From NCBI GenBank assembly GCA_945957555.1, contig CAMFLX010000018.1:1-49314 (forward strand): a stretch of DNA of 49,314 nt, written 5' to 3'. Source of the stretch: an uncultured Cytophagales bacterium (GTDB lineage Bacteria; Bacteroidota; Bacteroidia; Cytophagales; UBA9547). Both the position numbers and the translations under genes were made by a program. This document shows, one piece after another, positions 1-7,497 of the stretch (its first letter is position 1; each line of letters opens with the position of its first letter). A model generated the notes under the pieces. It made no database searches and had not been told where the DNA came from. It saw nothing but the letters and a program-made list of their open reading frames with translations.

Positions 1-2
1 TT

Positions 3-365
3 GTCATTGATATCATCTTTTCATTGGATTCTGTAATTACTGCGGTTGGCCTTGTAGACACCGAGGAGAACCCTGCGACTTTGCTGGGTTTTATAGAGAT
101 TCCCTTGTTGATCATTATTGTGGCTGTAATTGCTTCTATGTGTATCATGATGGTCTTCTCCAGAAGCATTAGTGAGTTTATCAACAAGAAACCTTCGATC
201 AAAGTGTTGGCGCTTGCTTTTCTGATCTTGATCGGCACCATGTTGGTTGCTGAAGGTTTACACGTACATTTTCCTAAAGGTTATATTTATTTTGCGATGG
301 TTTTTGCCTTGCTCATGGATTTTATCAACATGCGAATGAATCGGAAGAAGAAAAAGATGCATTGA
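3..365 (+). CDS. TerC-family integral membrane protein, C-terminal part
   Basis: The reading frame is open from the window edge and reads VIDIIFSLDSVITAVGLVD before continuing, so the gene starts upstream and only about the last 120 residues are present. The acidic FSLDSVITAVG segment is the conserved membrane motif of the TerC/YkoY/Alx family (metal-ion related, often manganese export or tellurite resistance). At least three hydrophobic helices are visible, and the protein ends in a very basic tail (MNRKKKKMH) expected on the cytoplasmic side. The substrate cannot be told from this part. Family assignment is from the motif and topology. The first in-frame start inside the window (TTG at 24) is not a real start. 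Confidence 0.85.
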   Translation, partial: VIDIIFSLDSVITAVGLVDTEENPATLLGFIEIPLLIIIVAVIASMCIMMVFSRSISEFINKKPSIKVLALAFLILIGTMLVAEGLHVHFPKGYIYFAMVFALLMDFINMRMNRKKKKMH

Positions 366-401
366 TGTGTTCGTTCAAAAGTAGCATTTGTGGTGTTTGT
401 A

Positions 402-427
402 TTTTTTCCTAAAAAAATAGGAAAAAA
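402..427. other. AT-rich perfect inverted repeat downstream of the TerC gene
   Basis: A 10-bp perfect inverted repeat (TTTTTTCCTA at 402-411 against TAGGAAAAAA at 418-427, 6-base loop) lies 37 bases after the TerC stop codon. It could act as a weak terminator or be part of the control region of the next gene. No T-run follows the hairpin on the plus strand, so a terminator role is uncertain. Confidence 0.35.
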
Positions 428-432
428 AGTGG

Positions 433-508
433 TATCTTTAGGTAATGCTTAAACCCAGATTAAGCATTAGACTTTGTAGCAGTAAATTTCTAATGATTAT
501 TCTGGGTT
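433..508 (+). promoter_or_regulatory. Candidate structured 5' region: hairpin whose whole loop pairs downstream (pseudoknot)
   Basis: Seen directly: a 10-bp perfect stem TAATGCTTAA (443-452) / TTAAGCATTA (460-469) closes a 7-base loop ACCCAGA (453-459). The exact complement TCTGGGT lies at 501-507, 34 bases before the start codon at 542. Together these would make a pseudoknot in the leader of the membrane-protein gene. A TATCTTTA sequence at 433-440 resembles the Bacteroidota -7 element. If it is the promoter, transcription would start inside the 5' stem arm, so either it is not the promoter or the element works as DNA. No known riboswitch class was recognised. Confidence 0.35.
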
Positions 509-541
509 AATAGGGGAAGCTTATTCTAAACTCAAAAACCC

Positions 542-1090
542 ATGAACGACAGCAGCAATTCCATATCGAATCAAATGCCCTATTCTGATGGTATACCCCT
601 AGGGTTTGGTTTGGGTACTTGGGTCCTCCTTTTTGTCTTCATATTTGCAGGGGTGCTTGTATATAGGCACAAAGATTGGTTTCACCATAGGGTTGAGTAT
701 ATTTTTCTAGTTTTGGGTATCGGTAATCTGGTTGTGTTCAATCTCATTGGTCTTTTGTTTACCAAAGAGTTCGGCGGTTATCTCAATCAATTGGGCATAT
801 ATGCGATATTGGTGTTCCTCATCTATCATTGTTATAAAAAATACTATCAGACGAGTCTAGTATTAGTCATATTACACCTCTTTCTTTATTTTATTGAAGT
901 ATCCAATGAGTACTTTTATTTATTCATTACTAACCTTGAGCAAAACGATGTGTACGACTCCACAGTGGTGAAAACCCTAGTGGAGGCCTCGCTCAATCCA
1001 GTGGTATTGTTCCTGGTGTATAACCTCGTGTTTATTATTAATATAGCCAGAGGTATCTTCTTTAAGCCCAAAGCAAAGGTGAATGGTTAG
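542..1090 (+). CDS. Hypothetical multi-pass membrane protein
   Basis: A 182-residue protein that I do not recognise. It has about five hydrophobic segments (roughly residues 22-42, 50-73, 80-98, 100-125 and 150-175) and short charged loops. The N-terminus is polar (NDSSNSISNQMPYSDG), without a cleavable signal peptide. There is no visible enzyme motif. It stands alone: the TerC gene ends 176 bases upstream and 322 bases of non-coding sequence follow. The upstream region carries the possible pseudoknot described separately. The ATG at 542 is the only good start. Real coding is likely from its length and helix pattern; function is unknown. Confidence 0.6.
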   Translation: MNDSSNSISNQMPYSDGIPLGFGLGTWVLLFVFIFAGVLVYRHKDWFHHRVEYIFLVLGIGNLVVFNLIGLLFTKEFGGYLNQLGIYAILVFLIYHCYKKYYQTSLVLVILHLFLYFIEVSNEYFYLFITNLEQNDVYDSTVVKTLVEASLNPVVLFLVYNLVFIINIARGIFFKPKAKVNG

Positions 1091-1192
1091 GGTTTAAATA
1101 ACTTTACCTAAGCTGAACTCAAATCAAGAAATTACTAGATTTAAAAGAAAGGGTGGCAGGTTCAAACCTATCCCCCGCCCGCAATACTTGCT

Positions 1193-1210
1193 CAAAAGCT
1201 GTCGCTTTTG
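1193..1210. repeat. REP-like hairpin, copy 1
   Basis: A perfect 7-bp stem with a 4-base loop (TGTC), inside a 24-base block that is repeated with changes at 1248-1267. Both arms differ from copy 2 by one A/T pair in step, so base pairing has been kept. Confidence 0.5.
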
Positions 1211-1247
1211 CCGTACACTTTTCCTGAACCCACAGCACATACTCGCT

Positions 1248-1267
1248 CAAAAAGCTCTCGCTTTTTG
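1248..1267. repeat. REP-like hairpin, copy 2
   Basis: A perfect 8-bp stem with a 4-base loop (TCTC). It is the sister of the hairpin at 1193-1210, with one extra A in the left arm balanced by one extra T in the right arm. Flanks (ACTCGCT before, GCCGT after) also match copy 1. Confidence 0.5.
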
Positions 1268-1412
1268 CCGTCACCCGCAGAACCAAGGCTCATAACAAAT
1301 TCCTGATCCAGAGTTGAGGTAACTATTCCTTGTCTCGAATACAGTTTTTTTAAAATATTTTGTCACGTTTTGAGGCTAAGTTACATCTGGCAGGATAGAT
1401 CAAAGATTTATT

Positions 1413-2450
1413 ATGGAATTTAAAACAACATCAATGAAGGCCCTTGTATGGGCGATTTTCGGTTTATCGGTAGTGTTGGGCTCTTGTAAGAAGAAAAATG
1501 ACACCGTGGCTCCTAGTTCATGTGCGGGTGCATTTGAGGTTGATAGTTTGAGAAGCTCAGACTATCAAACAGCTCCGAGATACTACACTTATATATATGG
1601 TAAGAATTTCTTTTGTCAACAAGATTCTATTATCATTCTTGCCTTGCAAAAGAATACTTGTGCAGGCAAGGATACAACTATTAAGATCGTAATCAAAAAG
1701 TCGGATGATTCAGACCCTTACGATAACAATATCCATTTTCTGGCTCCTGATGAGATGAAAGGTAAAGCCAATGAGAGCCAGATGTTTTATAAACTGGTTC
1801 ATGGCAATGATACTGTGGTGGTTAATCCTGCCTCTAAGCCTGTAGTGTATGGAAAAAGAAGTTTTGGTATTAATAATTGGTGTGCAACCAAAGGTGATAC
1901 GATATCACTGACGGTTGGTATCGAAAGTTTACATGATGTAGGGCAGGTATATGTAAATGATATTCTTTGTACCTCTAAAACGATGGTTCGGAATACAACT
2001 GATACTCAGTTTTCTTTGGCATTTGCGGTGCCAGCGGGTTTGGCATCAGGCTATAACAAAGTAAAAGTGTATAATAAGTGCGGGCAGTTGTTTGAAGCCT
2101 ATAGAACTGTTGGAACCACTAGCGATACAGGGTTTTATTATACAACTAAGCCTTTGTGGTTTTTGCCTAAAGTGGAAAAGAGGGAGTCGTCTTCTGGGGC
2201 TGTATATGATTTTAGTGTCATGATTAATAAGGGGTATTATCGAAGTTTTACGATCAAACTTAAAAACTCAAATACAGGGACAATCACCACATTGAAAAAT
2301 AATCAAACTAGTTTTGTATTTGATTACTGGAGGTATTATTATTTTTTACCAGTTGCTGATTATGCCGCTGGTTCCTATGAAGTGATTGTGGAGGCCTCTG
2401 ACAAAGCAGTTTATGAGAATGCGATCGGTACTGGGATTGTGTTTAAATAG
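1413..2450 (+). CDS. Predicted surface or periplasmic lipoprotein
   Basis: A 345-residue protein with a lipoprotein signal peptide: a hydrophobic stretch ending in VVLGSC, then the basic CKKKN. Lipidation at that Cys is expected. The Met at residue 8 (position 1434) is a plausible alternative start and gives a more usual signal length. The body is rich in beta-strand-like sequence, with phrases such as SKPVVYGKRS and YNKVKVYNKCG that suggest immunoglobulin/IPT-type sandwich domains. No catalytic motif is seen. It stands alone, with non-coding DNA on both sides. Outer-membrane or periplasmic location is inferred from the lipobox; function is unknown. Confidence 0.65.
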   Translation: MEFKTTSMKALVWAIFGLSVVLGSCKKKNDTVAPSSCAGAFEVDSLRSSDYQTAPRYYTYIYGKNFFCQQDSIIILALQKNTCAGKDTTIKIVIKKSDDSDPYDNNIHFLAPDEMKGKANESQMFYKLVHGNDTVVVNPASKPVVYGKRSFGINNWCATKGDTISLTVGIESLHDVGQVYVNDILCTSKTMVRNTTDTQFSLAFAVPAGLASGYNKVKVYNKCGQLFEAYRTVGTTSDTGFYYTTKPLWFLPKVEKRESSSGAVYDFSVMINKGYYRSFTIKLKNSNTGTITTLKNNQTSFVFDYWRYYYFLPVADYAAGSYEVIVEASDKAVYENAIGTGIVFK

Positions 2451-2463
2451 ACACGAGAGTAAA

Positions 2464-2484
2464 GACACAAGACACAAGACACAA
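2464..2484. repeat. Short tandem repeat (GACACAA)x3
   Basis: Three perfect copies of a 7-base unit directly after the lipoprotein gene. A related purine-rich GTCAAGGCACAAGAT sequence occurs after the gene ending at 15507, so this may be a dispersed low-complexity element. Confidence 0.6.
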
Positions 2485-2489
2485 GATAG

Positions 2490-2573
2490 GGAGGAGTTTC
2501 CATGAGTTGCGGAGGAGCTTCCATAAGTTGCGGAGGAGTTTCTCTAACCTACGGAAGAGTTTCTGAAGGAAGG
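2490..2573. repeat. Four imperfect 21-bp tandem repeats
   Basis: Units at 2490-2510, 2511-2531, 2532-2552 and 2553-2573 share GGAGGAGTTTC followed by a variable half. A 21-base unit equals 7 codons. The minus strand is open across it and would give a Leu/Lys/Arg heptad-like peptide, but no clear gene signals support translation. It lies just before the terminator at 2586-2628. Confidence 0.65.
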
Positions 2574-2585
2574 GATGGGATAATA

Positions 2586-2628
2586 AAATCCCTACGAGCT
2601 TTGACTGGCTCGTGGGGATTTGTTTTTT
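2586..2628 (+). terminator. Rho-independent terminator after the lipoprotein gene
   Basis: A 14-bp stem (2586-2599 with 2608-2621, one G-T wobble), 8-base loop, followed by a run of six T at 2623-2628. It stands between the lipoprotein gene and the riboswitch promoter, so it would separate the two transcription units. Confidence 0.8.
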
Positions 2629-2781
2629 ATATTCGATTTTGCAGTTCAACATTCTGAATATACTCACTCAAAAACTAGAGTACTGGTTTATTCACACCTT
2701 GGCCTGTTAAGTATTCTTTGTCCAAATTGATGTTGTTTAATCCCCCTTCCCCATAGTCCAATATCTATTTCATGATTTGTT

Positions 2782-2811
2782 TTTGAAATAGATACTTTTA
2801 TACTACTTTTG
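2782..2811 (+). promoter_or_regulatory. Bacteroidota-type promoter of the SAM riboswitch transcript
   Basis: A TTTG at 2782-2785 and TACTTTTG at 2804-2811 match the Bacteroidota -33 (TTTG) and -7 (TAnnTTTG) elements with an 18-base spacer. The expected start site is about 2815-2818, exactly where the first helix of the riboswitch begins (2817). The agreement of promoter and RNA start supports both calls. Confidence 0.7.
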
Positions 2812-2816
2812 CAGGG

Positions 2817-2925
2817 CTTATCAAGAAAGACGGAGGGACAGGACCCTGTGAAGTCTTAGCAACCACCACCCCATAAGGTATAGGTGCTAATTTCCTTTCA
2901 AGTGGACACACTTGAAAAAGATGAG
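2817..2925 (+). ncRNA. SAM-I (S-box) riboswitch
   Basis: The sequence follows the S-box layout. P1 is CTTATC (2817-2822) with GATGAG (2920-2925). Next come the AAGA and GGAGGGAC blocks, the CTGTGAAG ... TAGCAACC junction, and GGTGCTAATTTCC (2883-2895). The last helix is a perfect 9-bp stem TTTCAAGTG / CACTTGAAA with loop GACA, just before the P1 3' strand. S-box RNAs bind S-adenosylmethionine and shut down methionine genes when it is plentiful. The nearest methionine gene is metH, 746 bases further on, with a small gene in between. I do not see a clear terminator or sequestered start directly after P1, so the mode of control is open. Confidence 0.9.
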
Positions 2926-2970
2926 GTGAATACATTTCCACACTTTCTTCGTAGGCTTTTTTGTAGTAGT

Positions 2971-2998
2971 TAGTATTGAGTCATTAGTATTGAGTCAT
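2971..2998. repeat. Perfect 14-bp tandem duplication
   Basis: TAGTATTGAGTCAT occurs twice in direct succession (2971-2984 and 2985-2998), between the riboswitch and the next gene. The second copy creates an ATG at 2997 that is probably not the real start. Confidence 0.8.
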
Positions 2999-3017
2999 GC
3001 TGTTTACTTATGTCAAA

Positions 3018-3515
3018 ATGAAGAAGATCATTTTACTTATATTATTCATATTCATGGGTCTGCTTTTGGCACAAAAGGAGGTGAATGATCCTTTTGGGAA
3101 ATGGAAGGAGTATAAGATTGAAGTCGATACCAAAGTAAGAAAGGATACATATTCATTTCGGAAGAACACTAAAAAATGTGCTCCATTTCATAATGTTAAG
3201 GTTTATACATACAAAGACACTTTGATATTGGTCTCTGTAAATAGCTGTGGAATATGTGGTTGCAATGGATATGGATTTTACTATCAAGCGAATAAGCTAA
3301 GAATAGTGAGAAGGTTTACGATATTAAAACCGAAAGCGCCAAGTTGTGAAAAGGAGGTCTCTATAAATACTTTATATTATTTAGATGATCAGAGACGGAT
3401 TGTCAACTTTAAGGAATTAGTACTAAACGATAAAACAGAAGAAGCTCTTTTGTTAGAAATAGAAGTAGCAGAAAAGAAAATGCAAGAAACTCTTAAGAAG
3501 GATTGTTTGGATTGA
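3018..3515 (+). CDS. Hypothetical small secreted protein
   Basis: About 165 residues, beginning MKKIILLILFIFMGLLLAQ, a clean Sec signal peptide with cleavage expected after the LLLA(Q) region. The upstream ATG at 2997 lies in a 14-bp tandem duplication and would add seven residues before the signal, so 3018 is preferred. The mature part has a Cys-rich stretch (SCGICGCNGYG), a further Cys in APSCEK, and a Lys/Glu-rich C-terminal helix. I do not recognise a family. It lies inside the leader between the SAM riboswitch and metH and would be on the same transcript. A direct role in methionine metabolism is not suggested by its sequence, so it may be a later insertion. Confidence 0.6.
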   Translation: MKKIILLILFIFMGLLLAQKEVNDPFGKWKEYKIEVDTKVRKDTYSFRKNTKKCAPFHNVKVYTYKDTLILVSVNSCGICGCNGYGFYYQANKLRIVRRFTILKPKAPSCEKEVSINTLYYLDDQRRIVNFKELVLNDKTEEALLLEIEVAEKKMQETLKKDCLD

Positions 3516-3579
3516 AAAGAACAAAAATACTTTGTGTCGAAATAGTTTTATATATCTAAGTAGCGGACCAGGATTTAAA

Positions 3580-3675
3580 TTGATTAGTGTTGAAATAAAC
3601 TACTGGGCAGTTATTGTTTTGGTTGTGCTATCGATATTAATGTATTATTTATTAAAAAGAAAATCAAGTAAATGA
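3580..3675 (+). CDS. Possible small single-helix membrane protein overlapping the metH start
   Basis: An open frame with TTG at 3580 would give about 31 residues: a polar start (ISVEINYW), one hydrophobic helix ([16 protein letters not shown]), and a basic tail (KRKSSK). Its stop codon TGA overlaps the metH start as ATGA (3672-3675), the usual layout for translational coupling. The frame is open back to 3427, so it could also be the decayed end of a longer membrane protein. Against it: no ATG start and very short length. Confidence 0.3.
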   Translation: MISVEINYWAVIVLVVLSILMYYLLKRKSSK

Positions 3676-6600
3676 CATATAACATAGAAAACATATTGCA
3701 GGAGCGGATCCTCATCTTGGATGGGGCCATGGGAACGATGATTCAGAAGTACGACCTTACGGAGGCGGATTTTCGTGGGGAGCGCTTCAAAAATTTTCAC
3801 AAGGATCTGAAGGGCAACAATGATATGTTGTGCATTACCCGACCTGATGTGATTGAGGAGATTCACAAGTTATATCTGGAGGCTGGTGCTGATATCATTG
3901 AAACCAATACCTTCTCATCTAACTTCGTTTCCATGGAGGACTATGACATGCAGGAGTATTGTTATGAGCTAAACCTTGAAAACGCAAAAATTGCCAAAAA
4001 GGCTTGTGATGAATATACGGCCAAGGATCCTTCAAAGCCTCGCTTTGTAGCCGGGTCTATGGGCCCTACGACCAAACTATCTTCCTTGTCACCTGATGTG
4101 AATAATCCTGGATTTAGGGCTGTCAATTTTGATACACTTGTAAAAGCGTTTAAGGAGCAGATTCTTGGCTTGATCGATGGGGGCGCAGATCTTCTTCTGT
4201 TTGAGACCATTACTGATACTTTAAATGCTAAAGCTGGACTATTTGCAGCGGAGGAAGTATTCGAGGAAAGAGGAAAAAGATGGCCTCTCATGGTATCTGG
4301 CACCATTACTGATCAATCGGGTAGAACCCTTACTGGACAAACATCGGAGGCATTCTACAATTCGGTAAGCCATATCCCTTTGTTGTCTGTTGGCTTAAAT
4401 TGTGCCTTGGGTGCGAAAGCGATGCTGCCATACTTAAAGGAATTGGATCGCGTAGCTACTTGTTTTGTAAGTATTTATCCAAACGCTGGTCTGCCAAACG
4501 AATTAGGACAGTACGACGAATCCCCTTCGTATATGGGTGAGCAAGTTGAAGAGTTCCTACAGATGGGCTTAGTGAATATCTTGGGGGGATGTTGTGGTAC
4601 TACGCCAGCGCACATCAAGGCTATGGCTGAGTTGGCTAAGAAATATAAACCGCGTCAAAAACATAGTGTTACACCCTACTTGAGACTTAGTGGCCTAGAG
4701 TCTTTAACGGTAACACCAGAGATGAACTTTGTGAACATTGGTGAGCGTACCAACGTAACGGGTTCGGCCAAGTTCTTGAGACTCATCAAAGAGGACAAAC
4801 TTGACGAGGCTTTGGAAATTGCAATGGATCAAGTTCGTGGTGGAGCGCAAGTAATCGACGTGAACATGGATGAGGGGATGTTGGACGGGGTACAAGCCAT
4901 GACCAACTTCTTAAACTTGATGGCTTCCGAACCAGAGATCGCTGCGATACCTTTCATGATCGATAGTTCCAAATGGGAGATCATAGAGGCAGGGTTGAAA
5001 TGTGTGCAAGGTAAGTCCATCGTGAACTCCATCAGTTTAAAGGCGGGTAAAGAAGAGTTTGTAAAACAGGCCAAAATCATCCGTAGGTATGGTGCGGCGG
5101 TAATCGTAATGGCTTTTGACGAAATCGGTCAAGCGGACACTACCGCAAGAAGAATAGAAATATCAAAGAGATCATATGATATCTTGGTCAATGAGGTTGG
5201 TTTTCCTCCCGAAGACATCATCTTTGACTTGAACATCTTTCCGGTAGGTACGGGTATTGAAGAACATAAGGAAAATGCCATCTCTTTCTTTGAGGCTACC
5301 AAATGGGTAAGGACCAACTTGCCTCATGCACATGTGAGTGGTGGGGTGAGTAACGTATCGTTTTCTTTCAGAGGAAATAACAGGGTAAGAGAGGCCATGC
5401 ATGCGGCTTTCTTGTACCATGGCGTGAAAAACGGTATGGATATGGGAATAGTGAACCCAGCCATGTTGGAAGTATATGACGATGTGCCTAAGGACTTGCT
5501 GGAGCGCATAGAAGATGTATTGTTGAATAGGAGGGAAGATGCCACTGAGCGTCTCCTAGACTTTGCCGAAGGTCTCAAAGGTGTAGGTAAAGAAGCTGCC
5601 GTGAAAGACGAAGAATGGCGTAAAGGGTCGGTGGAAGATAGACTTACACATGCTTTAGTAAAGGGTGTGATTGACTATGTAGATGCCGACACGGAAGAGG
5701 CGCGTCAAAAATACGTATCTCCGCTGAAAGTCATCGAAGGGCCTTTGATGGATGGCATGAATGTGGTTGGAGATCTTTTTGGATCTGGTAAAATGTTCTT
5801 GCCCCAAGTAGTGAAATCGGCAAGGGTGATGAAAAAGGCAGTGGCTTATCTATTACCTTATTTGGAAGAAGAGAAGAGACAAAACGGTAACACCTCGCAA
5901 AACAACGGTAAAATCCTCATGGCTACCGTAAAGGGTGACGTGCATGATATTGGTAAAAACATTGTGGGGGTGGTATTGGCTTGCAACAACTTTGAGATCA
6001 TAGATTTGGGCGTGATGGTGCCTTGTGAGAAAATCCTTGATGCAGCCATTGCGCAAAATGTAGATGTGATCGGTCTCAGTGGTTTGATCACTCCTTCGCT
6101 TGACGAAATGGTGACCGTGGCCAAGGAAATGGAGCGTCGTGGTATGAAGATCCCACTTATGATCGGTGGGGCCACCACATCGCGTGTACATACTGCCGTG
6201 AAGATTGACCCTCATTACAGTGGTTCGGTGGTGTACGTATTGGATGCTTCCAAGTCGGTTCCTGTGGCGAGTAGTTTGATCAGCAAGGATCAACAGGACG
6301 GTTTCCATGACAATATCAAGAAAGAATACGCGGAATTTAGGGAAGAATATGCGGCAAGACAAAAGGAGAAGAACTTGATTCCTTTGGAGGAAGCCCGTAA
6401 GAACAAATTTAAGATCGATTGGGAAAGCTCCAAGATCACCAAACCCAGCTTCTTGGGGACTAGGACTTTTAAAGATATTGACTTGAAGGAACTGGTGGAA
6501 TACTTCGACTGGACGCCTTTCTTCCAATCTTGGCAGCTGCACGGCAAGTATCCACGTATTTTTGACGATAAGGTAGTGGGTGAGGAAGCGAAAAAACTCT

Positions 6601-7364
6601 TTGCGGATGCGCAAGTGCTTTTGAAAAAGATCGTGGATGAAAAACTCTTGCAATGTCATGCGGTAGTAGGTTTCTGGCCTGCGAATACGGCAGACAACAC
6701 GGATGATATTTTACTTTTTGAACATACTGGTAAGGAGGAAAATAGAAATCAAACCATAGGTACTTTTGTAAACATTCGTCAGCAAGGGCAAAAGGGCACG
6801 AATATTCCCAACATCAACCTTTCGGATTTCATTGCGCCTGTGGAAACGGGGATTCGTGACTACATCGGTGGCTTCGCGGTGACGGTATTTGGTGCTGATG
6901 AATTGTCTAAAATCTACGAAGATAAATTGGACGACTATACGGCCATCATGGCTAAGTCTTTGGCGGATCGTTTTGCGGAGGCCATTGCAGAGTACATGCA
7001 TGCCAAGGTGCGTCGTGAACTTTGGGGCTATGCAAAACAAGAAAGTCTTGACAATCTGGCATTGATCGAGGAGGCTTACGAAGGTATCCGCCCTGCACCA
7101 GGGTATCCTGCATGTCCAGATCATAACTTGAAGATAGAGCTCTTTAAACAACTGGATGCTGAAAAAGCCATAGGTGTGACTTTAACAGAAAGCTTGGCCA
7201 TGTATCCTGCTTCGTCGGTGAGCGGTATGTACTATGCACATGCACTGTCGAAATACTTTGGCTTGGGCAAGATTAATAAGGATCAAGTAAATGACTACGC
7301 TATTCGCAGAGGCATTTCCGTGGAAGAAGCTGAGAAGTGGTTAGGGCCTAATTTGGGGTATTGA
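3672..7364 (+). CDS. metH: Cobalamin-dependent methionine synthase
   Basis: Makes methionine by moving a methyl group from methyl-tetrahydrofolate to homocysteine through cobalamin, in the cytoplasm. At 1230 residues it is full length (E. coli MetH is 1227). Order of domains: homocysteine-binding barrel (about 1-330) with zinc Cys ligands C244 (GLNCALGA), C307 and C308 ([11 protein letters not shown]); pterin-binding barrel (about 350-620, [11 protein letters not shown] at the start); cobalamin cap and binding domains (about 650-890) with GDVHDIGKN, in which H758 matches the lower axial ligand His759 of E. coli; SAM-binding activation domain (about 900-1220) with [12 protein letters not shown]. 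No domain is missing. The start ATG overlaps a small upstream ORF. A SAM-I riboswitch stands upstream on the same strand, so SAM-dependent repression is likely. Confidence 0.98.
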   Translation: MTYNIENILQERILILDGAMGTMIQKYDLTEADFRGERFKNFHKDLKGNNDMLCITRPDVIEEIHKLYLEAGADIIETNTFSSNFVSMEDYDMQEYCYELNLENAKIAKKACDEYTAKDPSKPRFVAGSMGPTTKLSSLSPDVNNPGFRAVNFDTLVKAFKEQILGLIDGGADLLLFETITDTLNAKAGLFAAEEVFEERGKRWPLMVSGTITDQSGRTLTGQTSEAFYNSVSHIPLLSVGLNCALGAKAMLPYLKELDRVATCFVSIYPNAGLPNELGQYDESPSYMGEQVEEFLQMGLVNILGGCCGTTPAHIKAMAELAKKYKPRQKHSVTPYLRLSGLESLTVTPEMNFVNIGERTNVTGSAKFLRLIKEDKLDEALEIAMDQVRGGAQVIDVNMDEGMLDGVQAMTNFLNLMASEPEIAAIPFMIDSSKWEIIEAGLKCVQGKSIVNSISLKAGKEEFVKQAKIIRRYGAAVIVMAFDEIGQADTTARRIEISKRSYDILVNEVGFPPEDIIFDLNIFPVGTGIEEHKENAISFFEATKWVRTNLPHAHVSGGVSNVSFSFRGNNRVREAMHAAFLYHGVKNGMDMGIVNPAMLEVYDDVPKDLLERIEDVLLNRREDATERLLDFAEGLKGVGKEAAVKDEEWRKGSVEDRLTHALVKGVIDYVDADTEEARQKYVSPLKVIEGPLMDGMNVVGDLFGSGKMFLPQVVKSARVMKKAVAYLLPYLEEEKRQNGNTSQNNGKILMATVKGDVHDIGKNIVGVVLACNNFEIIDLGVMVPCEKILDAAIAQNVDVIGLSGLITPSLDEMVTVAKEMERRGMKIPLMIGGATTSRVHTAVKIDPHYSGSVVYVLDASKSVPVASSLISKDQQDGFHDNIKKEYAEFREEYAARQKEKNLIPLEEARKNKFKIDWESSKITKPSFLGTRTFKDIDLKELVEYFDWTPFFQSWQLHGKYPRIFDDKVVGEEAKKLFADAQVLLKKIVDEKLLQCHAVVGFWPANTADNTDDILLFEHTGKEENRNQTIGTFVNIRQQGQKGTNIPNINLSDFIAPVETGIRDYIGGFAVTVFGADELSKIYEDKLDDYTAIMAKSLADRFAEAIAEYMHAKVRRELWGYAKQESLDNLALIEEAYEGIRPAPGYPACPDHNLKIELFKQLDAEKAIGVTLTESLAMYPASSVSGMYYAHALSKYFGLGKINKDQVNDYAIRRGISVEEAEKWLGPNLGY

Positions 7365-7405
7365 GAGGGTTTGGTGTTTCTGTTTAAGAGTTGAGAGTCA
7401 TAATG

Positions 7406-7438
7406 AAAGATTTTTAATTATAAAGGTATAATCTTTTT
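7406..7438 (+). terminator. Weak terminator-like hairpin after metH
   Basis: AAAGATT (7406-7412) can pair with AATCTTT (7430-7436). An alternative inner stem ATTATA/TATAAT is also possible, and a T-run follows. The stem is AT-only and weak. It could end metH transcription before the next promoter. Confidence 0.35.
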
Positions 7439-7446
7439 GGAGTAGA

Positions 7447-7477
7447 TTTGAAATCCAAAAAGTAAGTATTATATTTA
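7447..7477 (+). promoter_or_regulatory. Promoter of the ATPase/TOPRIM-like pair
   Basis: TTTG at 7447-7450, a 19-base spacer, and TATATTTA at 7470-7477 fit the Bacteroidota -33/-7 pattern (last base A instead of G). The GTG start at 7498 is 21 bases downstream. A private promoter suggests the pair is expressed apart from metH. Confidence 0.5.
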
Positions 7478-7497
7478 TGGTGGATAAAAAGTAAGTA

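Larger units (their letters stand above)
1091..1412. other. Non-coding interval with two sister hairpins and a tRNA-tail-like segment
   Basis: No gene is visible. The interval holds two related perfect hairpins, at 1193-1210 (CAAAAGC-tgtc-GCTTTTG) and 1248-1267 (CAAAAAGC-tctc-GCTTTTTG), each preceded by a similar ATACTYGCT sequence and followed by CCGT. Just before them, 1151-1183 resembles the T-arm and acceptor end of a tRNA (GGTTCAAACC followed by a C-rich stretch), but the T-stem is broken and no tRNA body precedes it. Confidence 0.55.

Noticed and set aside
2443..2667. Minus-strand open frame across the 21-bp repeats and terminator
   Set aside because: It is made of tandem repeat sequence, crosses a strong terminator and has no start signals; listed only as a repeat.
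5853..6659. Long minus-strand open frame inside metH
   Set aside because: It is a shadow of the metH coding frame, which is complete and conserved.
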